A stretch of DNA of 64,000 nt from Neptunomonas japonica DSM 18939 (GCF_000422765.1 NZ_AUGR01000015.1:103931-167930), one strand, 5' to 3'. Counted from the stretch's first letter, positions 48,566-57,187 are shown. Program-made: numbers and translations. The notes: a model not told the origin generated them from the sequence alone.

Positions 48566-48585
48566 TAGGGTAATAGGTGCATCAT
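48546..48585. repeat. 17-bp perfect inverted repeat spanning the end of the GGDEF/EAL gene
   Basis: Arms 48546-48562 and 48569-48585 are exact reverse complements (first arm starts ATGATGCACC) with the loop TAGTAG; the arm covers the last six codons and the loop includes the stop codon. No T-run follows, so it may be a convergent-gene transcript end or an mRNA-stabilising hairpin. Confidence 0.85.
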
Positions 48586-48601
48586 TAGAAACTAGCGCTA
48601 C

Positions 48602-49912
48602 TTATTTTCGTTTGAGTGGCGCAAAGCCATCCACAATAACGCGGTTTTTGGGTTCGCTTGTGCGAGCAGTCGATTTCTTTTTCGCTGCTTTTGTTTTTCC
48701 GTTAGTTATTTTCTTATCCAGCTTTTTCTTTTTGCTACCAGCAGCTTTCCCTGATGCTTTTAGTTTTTTAGGACCAGCATAACTACCTTCTAGGCCTTTA
48801 ATTACTCGTCGCTCAAACTGTGTCTTTAAGTACCGCTCAATACTAGACATCAAGTTCCACTCAGTTGGGCCTATCAAAGAAATAGCCACGCCTTGTTCGC
48901 CTGCGCGTCCTGTTCTGCCAACACGGTGAGTGTGGTCGTCACCACTACGTGACATCTCTACATTGATGACTAGATCTATCCCTTTAACATCGATCCCCCT
49001 AGCCACAACATCTGTTGCTACTAATACATTGATTTTCCCACTGGCAAGCAACCCCATCGCATGTGTACGTTGTTCTTGAGTTAAGTCACCATGGATCACG
49101 CCGGCACGGATATCGTTATATCTAAGGTATCCATTTAAGCGGGTCGCGTTAACTTTTGTATTTGTAAATACAATCGCTTTTTCAAACGAATCGTTTTTCA
49201 ACAACCAAACGAGTTGTTTATCTTTAAGAGCCACATCGTTGGCAAGAATAATTTGTTGGCGAATGTTGGTGTGTGCTTCACGGTGACTATTTAACTTAAT
49301 AGACACCGGCTCTTTCATGGATGCGGTGATAACTGAACGCATACCTGCATGTGCTAACGTAGCTGAAAATAGCATTGTCTGACGAGTGTCAGGGCACGTG
49401 TTACAAATACGCTCAACATCTTCTTGAAAACCCATATCTAACATTCGATCGGCTTCATCAAGTATCAAGTGCTCGATGTCATCCAGAGAGATTGTTCTTT
49501 TATCGAGGTGATCAATTAGACGCCCAGGTGTGGCAACTAATATTTCAGGGTTTCTTCTAAGTCTGGCAGCTTGAGGCTTAAATGTTTCACCACCGCAGAC
49601 AGTATCTGTTTTGATAAAAGTAAATTGAGCCAAAGCGTTGATGTGTTTAGCTAGCTGCTGAGCTAGTTCTCGCGTAGGTGTAAGGATCAGTACGCGCGCA
49701 CCGCTTTGCGGTGCTGGAGAGTCCAGTAATGCATGTAACACGGGTAAAGCAAAAGCGGCTGTTTTACCACTACCTGTTTCAGCTGTTACCAATACATCTT
49801 TACCAGCGCTGGCTGCTGGCATGGTCGCATTTTGGACGTCAGTTGGCTTTGTAAAAGATAGTGCGTCGAGTGCTTTTAGCAAACGAGTATCAAGGGAAAA
49901 GTCTGTGAACAC
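48602..49912 (-). CDS. DEAD-box RNA helicase with lysine-rich tail
   Basis: A 436-residue RNA helicase. It has motif I E-T-G-S-G-K-T (about 44-50), P-T-R-E-L-A, D-E-A-D, S-A-T, A-R-G-I-D and H-R-V-G-R-T-G-R-A-G. The last ~60 residues are strongly basic (K-K-K-K repeats), likely for RNA binding. It resembles SrmB-like enzymes of ribosome assembly. Its partner in the window at 39451 has the RhlE-type core and a different tail. Confidence 0.92.
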   Translation of the reverse strand: MFTDFSLDTRLLKALDALSFTKPTDVQNATMPAASAGKDVLVTAETGSGKTAAFALPVLHALLDSPAPQSGARVLILTPTRELAQQLAKHINALAQFTFIKTDTVCGGETFKPQAARLRRNPEILVATPGRLIDHLDKRTISLDDIEHLILDEADRMLDMGFQEDVERICNTCPDTRQTMLFSATLAHAGMRSVITASMKEPVSIKLNSHREAHTNIRQQIILANDVALKDKQLVWLLKNDSFEKAIVFTNTKVNATRLNGYLRYNDIRAGVIHGDLTQEQRTHAMGLLASGKINVLVATDVVARGIDVKGIDLVINVEMSRSGDDHTHRVGRTGRAGEQGVAISLIGPTEWNLMSSIERYLKTQFERRVIKGLEGSYAGPKKLKASGKAAGSKKKKLDKKITNGKTKAAKKKSTARTSEPKNRVIVDGFAPLKRK

Positions 49913-49988
49913 CGTGTGCTACTCTCTGAAAATTCATAGTCAGAGTGCATCTTAGCAGAAATGCGTTATCTAGGAGAGAGGAAAAGCA

Positions 49989-50016
49989 AAACGACAAGCA
50001 GGTTTGCTTGTCGTTT
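49989..50016 (-). terminator. Terminator of the DUF4332 gene
   Basis: AAACGACAAGCA and TGCTTGTCGTTT form a perfect 12-bp stem over GGTT; on the minus strand it leads into TTTTGCTTTTCC. Confidence 0.85.
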
Positions 50017-50039
50017 AAGGGTAGTCTTTAAATACTAGC

Positions 50040-50444
50040 TTAGTAGTGAATAGCGCGTGGTAGCTCTTTGGCTTGAGCAACCCATTCTTCTACTTGAGCG
50101 TTGGTTGGCATTTTTTCAGCCAAGTTTTGCTCAGTGTTGCACTCTTCCATTTTTGCATGCAAGTTTGCAGCATTACGTTGAGCAAGCTCAGGAACAGTGT
50201 CAACACCAGCAAGCTCTAGAAGGTCAGCATATACGGTGCTTACACCTTTAACACGGGCCAAGTCAGCACGGTTTAACCAACCAAGAATCTCTTTTTCATC
50301 GATTCCAGTAGTATTGGCTACTTCTTTACGTCCTTTTTTTTCACCGCACGCTGTCAGGAAGCTTTCCTGCGTAGTCGCTCCGGCTGCTTTTAGTTTTTCT
50401 GCAGAAGCTTCGTCAATGCCTTTGATATCAGTCAGTTTAGCCAT
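50040..50444 (-). CDS. DUF4332 helix-hairpin-helix protein
   Basis: A 134-residue protein of the DUF4332 family. Two helix-hairpin-helix-like units are visible: I-K-G-I-D-E-A-S-A-E-K-L-K-A-A-G (about 8-23) and V-K-G-V-S-T-V-Y-A-D-L-L-E-L-A-G-V (about 64-80). The fold binds nucleic acids non-specifically, but no activity is known. It is monocistronic, with its own terminator. AAGGCATGGC shows a weak ribosome-binding site. Confidence 0.8.
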   Translation of the reverse strand: MAKLTDIKGIDEASAEKLKAAGATTQESFLTACGEKKGRKEVANTTGIDEKEILGWLNRADLARVKGVSTVYADLLELAGVDTVPELAQRNAANLHAKMEECNTEQNLAEKMPTNAQVEEWVAQAKELPRAIHY

Positions 50445-50588
50445 GCCTTAATTTCCTCAGTGTTTTATTCAGCAGTAATTGAGTCATTGTAAGTGTGCCA
50501 CCTGAACAGTAGCGAAATATTGCTACCCTCAAGAGTAATTAACCTATTACTTAATAATAAGGCTGCAAATTGAAATGTGCCAGTTAAT

Positions 50589-51254
50589 TTAGTGTGCAGG
50601 ATCAACTCGGCTTAGCGAAGAGTTATTAACCCTGAACCACCCAGCGATACTATAACGATCTTTGTTTGCTGGTTTGACTTCATGCGGGAATTCATCACTT
50701 AAAAATACGACTAACGTGCCGGCTTCAGGTTTAACCTGGAGTGAAAGATCATTCTTAGTATCATAAATAACTAAGTCGCCACCTTGCTCTTTTTTCCAGT
50801 TTTCATTGAGGTAAAAAACAGTTGTTAATACTCGATTAGTTTGTCCTTTAAAGGCATCGAGATGCTTTTTATAAAATGCCCCACTGGGGTAGTGTGCAAA
50901 ACTTGCTTCATAGTCAAAGAGCCCCATGAAGAGCCTTTTATTCATGGCTTCACGAAGTGCTTCCATCTCTATCAAATAAGCAGATTCGACAGGATTTGAT
51001 GTTGTGAGCCAGAGAATACTATCGGTTCTTATGATGTTATTTAGTTGATGCTGGTCATCTCGCCCCACACCCGCTGGCTTAAATTGTGCGGCCTGTTCGG
51101 TAGCAGCAATTAATAAATTATTCACTAATTTAGAGGGTAAGGCATTTTCTAATATGATATAGCCATGTTGAGAAAGCGCTATCGCGATGAGATCTAGCGT
51201 TTCTTCTGTTAATGTAGAGCTATACTGAACGGGTGAAGTATTCAAGAATGCCAA
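50589..51254 (-). CDS. 2-oxoglutarate/Fe(II)-dependent oxygenase
   Basis: A 221-residue enzyme of the prolyl-hydroxylase-like superfamily. The iron-binding H-x-D is in Y-K-K-H-L-D-A-F (about 131-138), the distal His in D-E-F-P-H-E-V, and Arg in K-D-R-Y-S-I-A-G-W-F binds 2-oxoglutarate. The start appears to be a TTG, as no in-frame ATG exists until the middle of the protein; GGA lies a few bases upstream. The substrate is unknown. Confidence 0.88.
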   Translation of the reverse strand: MAFLNTSPVQYSSTLTEETLDLIAIALSQHGYIILENALPSKLVNNLLIAATEQAAQFKPAGVGRDDQHQLNNIIRTDSILWLTTSNPVESAYLIEMEALREAMNKRLFMGLFDYEASFAHYPSGAFYKKHLDAFKGQTNRVLTTVFYLNENWKKEQGGDLVIYDTKNDLSLQVKPEAGTLVVFLSDEFPHEVKPANKDRYSIAGWFRVNNSSLSRVDPAH

Positions 51255-51321
51255 TTTCCATATTAATCGTATTAGATAGATTTAAGAGTAATTGAATTAA
51301 TTACACAGTGGTTAGTGATAA

Positions 51322-51834
51322 ATGATGCAATTCTTAAAATTAAATATTCAGCCTTTACTTAGAAAGGGCACCGCTCTTAGTTACTTAGTGGTGCTCGCTA
51401 TTCTTTCAGGGTGTGCAGGGCAACGTTACCAGCAGGCAGAAACAGCATATGCACCTATTAAAAGCCAGTTGCAAGCGCATTACTCCAGGTGGAATGGAAC
51501 ACCTTATAAATATGGCGGGAATTCTAGAAGGGGTATTGATTGTTCCGCTTTTGTTGCAATGACGTATAAAGATGTATTTGATCTTTATTTGCCTCGTACA
51601 ACCAGAGCGCAGGCTGTTGTTGGGGAGACGATTCCACAGAGTTCAGCTCGTCCCGGCGATTTAGTGTTATTTAAAACGGGCCTTTTTGATAGGCATGTTG
51701 GCATATACCTAGGTAATCAGTACTTTATGCATGCCTCTGCCAGTAAAGGTGTGATCCAATCAAGGTTGGATAATCCATATTGGAATGCTAAATATTGGAA
51801 AACAGTTAGGCCATCAAATTTATTACGAAACTAA
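51322..51834 (+). CDS. NlpC/P60 family lipoprotein peptidase
   Basis: A 170-residue cell-wall hydrolase, Spr/NlpC-like. The lipobox L-S-G-C puts the acylated cysteine at 31. The catalytic triad is Cys74 in G-I-D-C-S-A-F, His125 in D-R-H-V-G-I-Y and His137 in F-M-H-A-S. It would cut peptide crosslinks in peptidoglycan from the outer membrane's inner face. Two ATGs in a row (51322, 51325) are both possible starts; no strong ribosome-binding site is visible. Confidence 0.92.
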   Translation: MMQFLKLNIQPLLRKGTALSYLVVLAILSGCAGQRYQQAETAYAPIKSQLQAHYSRWNGTPYKYGGNSRRGIDCSAFVAMTYKDVFDLYLPRTTRAQAVVGETIPQSSARPGDLVLFKTGLFDRHVGIYLGNQYFMHASASKGVIQSRLDNPYWNAKYWKTVRPSNLLRN

Positions 51835-52011
51835 TAGTTGTGTAAAAAATAACCAGATTTTTGCGAAGGTGTAATGCCTCGCCTTGATGAACATACTCAG
51901 AGGTTATCCACAGTTTCTTGTAACGTTTATGCATAGAAAATGTCGATAAGTGTAAAGCTAAGAGGGTCGTTAATGCTTGACCCTCGGAATATACAGAAAA
52001 GAAGCTGATTA
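51835..52011. other. Intergenic region with DnaA-box-like site and hairpin
   Basis: A perfect TTATCCACA is at 51904-51912. GAGGGTC (51962-51968) pairs with GACCCTC (51979-51985); on the minus strand it is followed by TTAGCTTTA and may end the 52012 gene. No coding sequence seen. Confidence 0.4.
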
Positions 52012-52449
52012 TTAGCTGCTAGATGATTTCTTAGTGTCTTTTTTAGTCGTGCTTTTCTTATCTTTCTTAGGTGACTTCTTCACTACTTTTTTCTCAGACT
52101 TTTTAATCTTCTTTTTTGCTGCGTTTTTAGATTCTTTCTTACTCGGCAAAGCGGCCTTGTTTTTTACCGAATCAGACTTAGATTTTTTAACGACACTTGA
52201 TGATGCTTTCTTAGTCGTTTTTTGTGCTGAGTCTTTCAAAGAAGATTTTGGTTTGGCACGGCAGTGACTTTTTACATTAGCTCCATCAGAGCGTTTATAT
52301 CCAGATACCCAGTAACACGAACTATTCTGATTACAGGCTGTGTTTGGTTGTCCCTTACAGGCTGATGCCGCAAATGCCTGAGATCCTGTCAAAAGGGCAA
52401 AAGTGACGATGAGTGTGCGAATGAAGTACTGGAGAGTGAGTGTAGGCAT
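52012..52449 (-). CDS. Secreted lysine/serine-rich basic protein
   Basis: A 145-residue protein with a signal peptide (about 1-27, ending Q-A-F-A-A). A short cysteine-bearing segment (about 31-65 with four Cys in C-K-G, A-C-N, S-C-Y-W and H-C-R) is followed by an 80-residue tail made almost only of Lys and Ser with some Ala and Asp. The tail is extremely basic and probably disordered, like histone-H1-type tails. Family not recognised; binding to nucleic acid or anionic polymer outside the membrane is a guess. Confidence 0.75.
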   Translation of the reverse strand: MPTLTLQYFIRTLIVTFALLTGSQAFAASACKGQPNTACNQNSSCYWVSGYKRSDGANVKSHCRAKPKSSLKDSAQKTTKKASSSVVKKSKSDSVKNKAALPSKKESKNAAKKKIKKSEKKVVKKSPKKDKKSTTKKDTKKSSSS

Positions 52450-52739
52450 GTTGTTTTTCCTATTAAAGTGATGTGTTTGCGAGTTCCTTCCGCAGAAACA
52501 TTAAAATCTAAGCTAAATGAACCTCAGTTGAATTAGTTGAACCTCTAGCCTGTGATTAGGCTAAAGAAGTGAGAGCTTCCTATTACTGCATTGATGCAAA
52601 ATTATCTATATCAGCTCTTTAATATGTTAGCTGATAATAAAAAGTTAGGTGGTTATTTTTCTATCTGTAGCATTTGTTACAGAGAGGGTGGCTCGCCTGT
52701 AATAGCATTCAAATACCAATTATTACAGGGGAAACTCAG
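52450..52739. other. Divergent regulatory region before the DUF4242 gene
   Basis: 290 bp with no gene between divergently transcribed genes. TGCAT-TG-ATGCA near 52590 is a short palindrome. A 9-bp perfect inverted repeat lies at 52696-52729 and is listed separately. No FNR consensus (TTGAT-N4-ATCAA) was found. Confidence 0.35.
52696..52729 (+). promoter_or_regulatory. Hairpin overlapping the ribosome-binding site of the DUF4242 gene
   Basis: CCTGTAATA (52696-52704) pairs perfectly with TATTACAGG (52721-52729) over 16 bases. The 3' arm takes in the start of the AGGGGA ribosome-binding site (52726-52731) that serves ATG 52740. It may alternatively be a DNA operator. Confidence 0.5.
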
Positions 52740-53042
52740 ATGAAAAAAATGAAGCTTTTTGTGGATACTCATGATGTTAAAAACAACACTTTTCCAGAAG
52801 GAATTTCAACACAAGAGTTTGCTGATTTTTATACTAAATATAAAGAGGTGTGTGCTGAGGAAGCGGTCGTACCGCTACAGATCTTTGCTGGATTCAAATT
52901 AGGAAGAGCATTTTGTCTGACGCTTGCAGAGAATAGTGAGGCCGTTGAGCGAGCTCACAATCGTCTCGGTTTACCTTTTGACGATATTACGGAGGTAAAG
53001 TCGGTTACACCCGGTGATCTGTTCTTCGCTAACCTCGCTTAA
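52740..53042 (+). CDS. DUF4242 (SCO4226-like) small protein
   Basis: A 100-residue ferredoxin-like-fold protein of the DUF4242 family, whose structural member SCO4226 binds nickel. M-K-L-F-V-D-T-H at the N-terminus and G-R-A-F-C-L-T, V-E-R-A-H-N-R-L-G-L-P-F-D-D-I-T-E-V further on are typical. AGGGGA lies about eight bases before the ATG; an upstream ATG at 52674 lacks support. It is followed 11 bp later by a cytochrome peroxidase, so it could serve metal or redox sensing. Confidence 0.82.
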   Translation: MKKMKLFVDTHDVKNNTFPEGISTQEFADFYTKYKEVCAEEAVVPLQIFAGFKLGRAFCLTLAENSEAVERAHNRLGLPFDDITEVKSVTPGDLFFANLA

Positions 53043-53053
53043 AGGTTACTAAA

Positions 53054-54268
53054 ATGAGAAATAACCTTCAGGTAAGAAACCTAAAAGAACCTGAGCAAGG
53101 TCCAGAGAAAGAAAAAAAGTGGATTATTACTATTTGTTTAATCTTTTTGGTTCTTTTTTTAGGCATTAAAGTTTTGGTTGCGGCTTTTCTGAATGCGGTT
53201 CCTGAAGGTTTTTTTTCACTGAAAGCGTCTATAGCACCCGTTAGAACAAACAGTAATACACCTGAGTTAACGCTATCGCCAAAGGTTGTTGAAAACAAAA
53301 ACTATCACTGGCTTGCATTGCCTTCTGTTGCTCCCGCTCCTGTTGATAACCCTACAACGGCTGAAAAAGTTCGATTAGGAAAAATGCTGTTCTTTGATAA
53401 AAATTTATCCGCTGACCGCTCTTTAGCATGTGAGTCTTGCCATAAACTTTATGAGTTTGCAGGGGCGGATGGGAAGCCTGTTGCAACGGGCATCAATAAG
53501 CAGCAGGGCAGCAGGAACTCGCCAACCGTTTGGAATACGGCCTTTCAACGACGTTTGTTTTGGGATGGTAGAGCTCAGTCATTGGAGGAGCAGTCATTAC
53601 AGCCTTTCACTAATCCAGTAGAGATGGGCATGGCTTCTCTTGAGCAGGTTGTTTTAAGGGTTCAAGAGCAACCTAAATATTTAGCGGCATTTAAGAGAGC
53701 ATTTGCTGAAGAGCATGATATTACAATAGAAAAAATAGCTCAGGCCATTGCGAGTTTTGAGCGCACATTGATAACAAATGACTCGCCTTATGATGATTTT
53801 GTTAGAGGAAAAAAGACGGCTTTGTCCCAACAACAACTCAATGGTATGGCATTGTTTGCAAAAACAGGCTGTGTACACTGTCATTTTGGTCCCAATTTCA
53901 GCGCTGCGAGTGTGTTTGATTCAGGACTAGCGTTTAGAATATTTCCGGCTAATTCTAGTCGTTTGGTTAAAAAATATGGATTATCTCCCTCGAAAGACCA
54001 AAATACAGTATGGCGGGTGCCTTCACTTCGCAATGTCGCATTGACCGGTCCTTGGTTGCACAATGGCTTGATTAAAGAGCTGAGTGAGGTTGTTAGAATT
54101 ATGGCTCAGGCGCAGCTTGGGCGGTCCCATTCTCGTGCTTTTATTTGGTCGGGAACTACGTTAGATGTGCTTGAAAACCCAGACCTTAGTGATGCGCAAA
54201 TAGGTGATATAGTTGCTTTCTTAGAATCACTGAGTAGTAAAAAATTGTCTCAAATACGTGGAGAGTAA
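53054..54268 (+). CDS. Di-heme cytochrome c peroxidase family protein, membrane-anchored
   Basis: A 404-residue periplasmic protein with one N-terminal membrane helix (about 24-43) and two heme-c sites, C126-E-S-C-H130 and C273-V-H-C-H277, as in the CcpA/MauG family. It reduces hydrogen peroxide using periplasmic cytochrome c, or acts MauG-like on a protein. The helix is uncleaved-looking, so it is likely tethered. In one operon with the DUF4242 gene, and followed 92 bp later by a Crp/Fnr regulator in the same direction. Confidence 0.9.
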   Translation: MRNNLQVRNLKEPEQGPEKEKKWIITICLIFLVLFLGIKVLVAAFLNAVPEGFFSLKASIAPVRTNSNTPELTLSPKVVENKNYHWLALPSVAPAPVDNPTTAEKVRLGKMLFFDKNLSADRSLACESCHKLYEFAGADGKPVATGINKQQGSRNSPTVWNTAFQRRLFWDGRAQSLEEQSLQPFTNPVEMGMASLEQVVLRVQEQPKYLAAFKRAFAEEHDITIEKIAQAIASFERTLITNDSPYDDFVRGKKTALSQQQLNGMALFAKTGCVHCHFGPNFSAASVFDSGLAFRIFPANSSRLVKKYGLSPSKDQNTVWRVPSLRNVALTGPWLHNGLIKELSEVVRIMAQAQLGRSHSRAFIWSGTTLDVLENPDLSDAQIGDIVAFLESLSSKKLSQIRGE

Positions 54269-54369
54269 GCTCACGCTATCGTTTTAATATAGGTTGAGCT
54301 ATAAAGTCTATTATCGTATTTAATTTTTAGTGGGCCTTAATTTTAAATAAGAACGGTGTTTTGAAACTC

Positions 54370-55032
54370 ATGATCTCTCCCAGCGAGCAGCCTCTTTTAT
54401 CTGATGTTTTGGGTATATCACCAGCAAACCGAGAGCGTTTGGATAAAGCTTCTCATACGCTTAAGGTTAAAAAAAATACTACACCTATTTGTAAAGGCGA
54501 TAAGGTATCGGGCGCTTATGTTGTCACTAAAGGTTGCTTGCGAGTGTTTACTTATACACCAAGTGGCAAGGAGTCTACGTTTTATCTGATTAAACCGGGG
54601 GAAGCTTGTGTATTTGCGATTAATTGCCTCTTTAACCAGTTATTGTACCCTGCATGGGTAAGTGCTGAAGAAGATACTGAAATCAGCATTGTTCATGGCG
54701 CGTTGTTTAAACAGCTATTTCAAACAGAAGCTGCTATTCAGAATTTAACCATTGATGCACTTTCTACTGCAGTGTTTAAATTGATGATAGAAGTTGAGCA
54801 ACTCCAAGGCTGGAATTTATCGCAGCGCTTAGCAAATTTACTGTTAAATGAAGCTTCAAATGAAAACCTTGTGTCGATGACGCAGCAAGAGATTGCCGCT
54901 AGATTGGGATCAACAAGAGAGGTCGTTGCCAGAGTTTTAGCTGAGATGAGTACATTAGGCTGGATATCTACTGGGCGAGGAAAGGTAAGCATTATTCGGG
55001 CAGATGTTCTGGCTGCAAGTTTGTCAGAGTAA
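54370..55032 (+). CDS. Crp/Fnr-family regulator
   Basis: A 220-residue regulator: N-terminal cyclic-nucleotide-binding-type beta barrel (about 20-125) and C-terminal winged helix, with recognition helix Q-E-I-A-A-R-L-G-S-T-R-E-V-V-A-R-V-L. There is no N-terminal cysteine cluster of FNR, so it is not an oxygen-sensing iron-sulfur protein of that type; five scattered Cys occur. A TTG at 54361 is another possible start. Its position beside the di-heme peroxidase suggests a redox or peroxide response. Confidence 0.85.
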   Translation: MISPSEQPLLSDVLGISPANRERLDKASHTLKVKKNTTPICKGDKVSGAYVVTKGCLRVFTYTPSGKESTFYLIKPGEACVFAINCLFNQLLYPAWVSAEEDTEISIVHGALFKQLFQTEAAIQNLTIDALSTAVFKLMIEVEQLQGWNLSQRLANLLLNEASNENLVSMTQQEIAARLGSTREVVARVLAEMSTLGWISTGRGKVSIIRADVLAASLSE

Positions 55033-55170
55033 TTGGCTAGCTGATACTTTGGACCGAAGCTTTAATGAAAAGGATGCTTTCATGTTCATGGTTACAGTTA
55101 ATTTATTAGAGGTAGGTAGTGGTCTGTCTCATTTCGGAGTTGATGTAAATAATAGGCTCGAGAGTCAAAT

Positions 55171-55770
55171 ATGAAACCAGCAGATATTGGTAAAGCTTAT
55201 AATCAAATCACTCACCTGTGGGAAGAGAGTAGTTTCAATAGAAACAACGGTATTGAACAACATGAACGAGCCATTGCATTTGTTAAAAACATGGGCAAAG
55301 CGCTAGATGTTGGCTGTGGTTGTACGGGGCGTTTTATTAATCTTCTTATAGGTAAGGGTTTCAGTCCTGAAGGTGTTGATGTTTCTGAAGAAATGATTAA
55401 TTTGGCCCGCAAACGACACGCTGAAATAACGTTTTATCATGAAGATATTTGTCAATGGGAGTTGCCTCACAAATATGATTTTATCAGTGCTTGGGATAGT
55501 ATTTGGCACATACCGCTTGAGCAACAAGAAAAGGTACTAACAAAGCTTATTTCCGGTCTTAACACAAACGGAGTATTAATATTTTCTTGTGGGGGTACAG
55601 ATGATAAAGGAGATCACAAAGATGATTTCATGGGGCCAGAAGTCTATTACTCATCACTAGGTATTAATGGCTTTCTAAAACTGTTTGTTAGCTTGGGATG
55701 TACTTGTAGGCATTTTGAATATGACCAATATCCAGAACTACATTCGTACTTTATCCTGCAAAAGTCATGA
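55171..55770 (+). CDS. SAM-dependent methyltransferase, class I
   Basis: A 199-residue enzyme. The SAM motif I is A-L-D-V-G-C-G-C-T-G-R-F (about 45-56), with D in G-V-D-V-S (about 69-73) as the acidic residue and a later I-S-A-W-D-S strand. It matches small Rossmann-fold methyltransferases; no substrate can be assigned. Its start has no clear ribosome-binding site. It lies after the Crp/Fnr gene by 138 bp. Confidence 0.85.
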   Translation: MKPADIGKAYNQITHLWEESSFNRNNGIEQHERAIAFVKNMGKALDVGCGCTGRFINLLIGKGFSPEGVDVSEEMINLARKRHAEITFYHEDICQWELPHKYDFISAWDSIWHIPLEQQEKVLTKLISGLNTNGVLIFSCGGTDDKGDHKDDFMGPEVYYSSLGINGFLKLFVSLGCTCRHFEYDQYPELHSYFILQKS

Positions 55771-55802
55771 TGAGCTTTAACTAATTAGAAAAATTTAGAT
55801 AT

Positions 55803-55827
55803 AAAAAGCCCCGATATTATCGGGGCT
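55803..55827 (-). terminator. Terminator for the DUF1329 gene
   Basis: AGCCCCGAT (55807-55815) and ATCGGGGCT (55819-55827) pair over ATT; on the minus strand it runs into a T-stretch. Confidence 0.88.
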
Positions 55828-55837
55828 CAGGTGTTAC

Positions 55838-57187
55838 TTATTTACCGAGTCGGCGTATAGCTTGTGGAGTAAAGTCTTTGTGCTTGAAGCGCTTTGTGAA
55901 GTCAAAACCAATGCCTTCTTCATTAGTTAAGCTTCCTGCAAGGTAGCGTCCAGATTGTAAGTCATACAACATTTCAGCGACTGTCCAAGGCACGTTAGCA
56001 TCTCGGTATTGGAATTCGTGCTCTTCACCGACACGCCAAAGTTCACCGCGGCCATCGTAATGATCAACAATGGCTGCTTGCCAAGTATCTTCATCAATGT
56101 AGAACGTGCGTTTTGCGTAAACATGGCGAGCACCTTCTTTTAAGGTAGCTTCAACTTTCCATACTCGATGTAACTCATAACGGGTTAATTCAGAGTTTAG
56201 ATGTCCGGCCTGTAATATCTGGTTATATTTCAGACCTCTATCAGCCAGCTTGAAGCTGTTGTATGGAATATACAGCTCTTGCTTACCCACTAGATTCCAA
56301 TCATATCGGTCAGGTGCACCGTTAAACATATCTAGGTTATCGGTGGTGCGCTGTCCATCCGTTGCTGTACCTGGTGCATCATAAGCAATTTGCGGCGCAC
56401 GTCTTACACGCCGTTGTCCTGCATTATAAGTCCATGCTTGGCGCGGCTGGGTGATTTGGTTCATAGTCTCATGGACCAATAATACATTCCCGGTTAAGCG
56501 TGATGGTGCTTCTACTTTTTGCACAAAATAAAAGAGGATGTTGTCATCGCTTTTAGGGTCGTATGGCTCTGAAAGATATGTTGGCCAGGCCATTTTTTCA
56601 TTGATCTTCACAGCTGTAAACGCGCCATTTGCCTGGACAGGAACCTGTACGAAGGTGCGTTCTAAAGAACCTCCACGAAAGCGTGTCATGTGGTTCCAGA
56701 TTACCTCCAAACCGTTACTAGGGATGGGAAAAGGGATCGCTTCAGTAGCACCTGAAATACCATTACCTTGCTGAGTTAGTTCGGCATCGGTGGCATTTTT
56801 TGTGATGTTGCTATAAATGCTCTGAGGTAGTGCTGCTGAGCGGTGAGTCGGGTACACATTCATTTTGAATGTATTAGGATATTTTGCCAGCATGGCTAGC
56901 TGCCCAGGTGATAGTGAGTCTTTATACTTGTTTGCGTTGCTTGCTGTGATGGTAAATAACGGTTTCTCATCAGCGTATGGGTTGGTGTAGCGGTCAGTCG
57001 AAGTGCTTAGTCCGCCTGTCCAGGCCGGGATAGTGCCAGCAGCATTACCTGCTTTTTCTGCACCTATGGGTGTTAAATCTTGGCCGAGACGTGCCGCTTC
57101 TTGAGAAGAAACGCCAGCTTGCGCAATGCTGCTGATAGAAAGCGCCAGTGCTGATGTGATCAGCAGTGCTTTTGGATGCGATATCAT
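55838..57187 (-). CDS. DUF1329 family exported protein
   Basis: A 449-residue DUF1329 protein with a signal peptide (about 1-24, ending S-I-A-Q-A). The mature part starts V-S-S-Q-E-A-A-R-L-G-Q-D-L-T-P-I-G-A-E-K-A-G-N, a family hallmark, and includes W-N-H-M-T-R-F-R-G-G and W-R-V-G-E-E-H motifs. Its beta-rich fold is LolA-like and it is thought to carry lipid or hydrophobic material across the periplasm. It is 28 bp after DUF1302 and shares its transcript. Confidence 0.9.
   Translation of the reverse strand: MISHPKALLITSALALSISSIAQAGVSSQEAARLGQDLTPIGAEKAGNAAGTIPAWTGGLSTSTDRYTNPYADEKPLFTITASNANKYKDSLSPGQLAMLAKYPNTFKMNVYPTHRSAALPQSIYSNITKNATDAELTQQGNGISGATEAIPFPIPSNGLEVIWNHMTRFRGGSLERTFVQVPVQANGAFTAVKINEKMAWPTYLSEPYDPKSDDNILFYFVQKVEAPSRLTGNVLLVHETMNQITQPRQAWTYNAGQRRVRRAPQIAYDAPGTATDGQRTTDNLDMFNGAPDRYDWNLVGKQELYIPYNSFKLADRGLKYNQILQAGHLNSELTRYELHRVWKVEATLKEGARHVYAKRTFYIDEDTWQAAIVDHYDGRGELWRVGEEHEFQYRDANVPWTVAEMLYDLQSGRYLAGSLTNEEGIGFDFTKRFKHKDFTPQAIRRLGK

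Noticed and set aside
48513..48782. Frame on the plus strand at the end of the GGDEF/EAL gene
   Set aside because: It lies antisense to the lysine-rich tail of the DEAD-box helicase gene and reads as phenylalanine-rich shadow sequence.
52034..52267. Phenylalanine/leucine-rich frame opposite the lysine-rich secreted protein
   Set aside because: Antisense shadow of Lys codons; no start signal.
54361..55032. FNR-type oxygen sensor for the Crp/Fnr gene
   Set aside because: The N-terminal cysteine cluster needed for the [4Fe-4S] cluster is absent.
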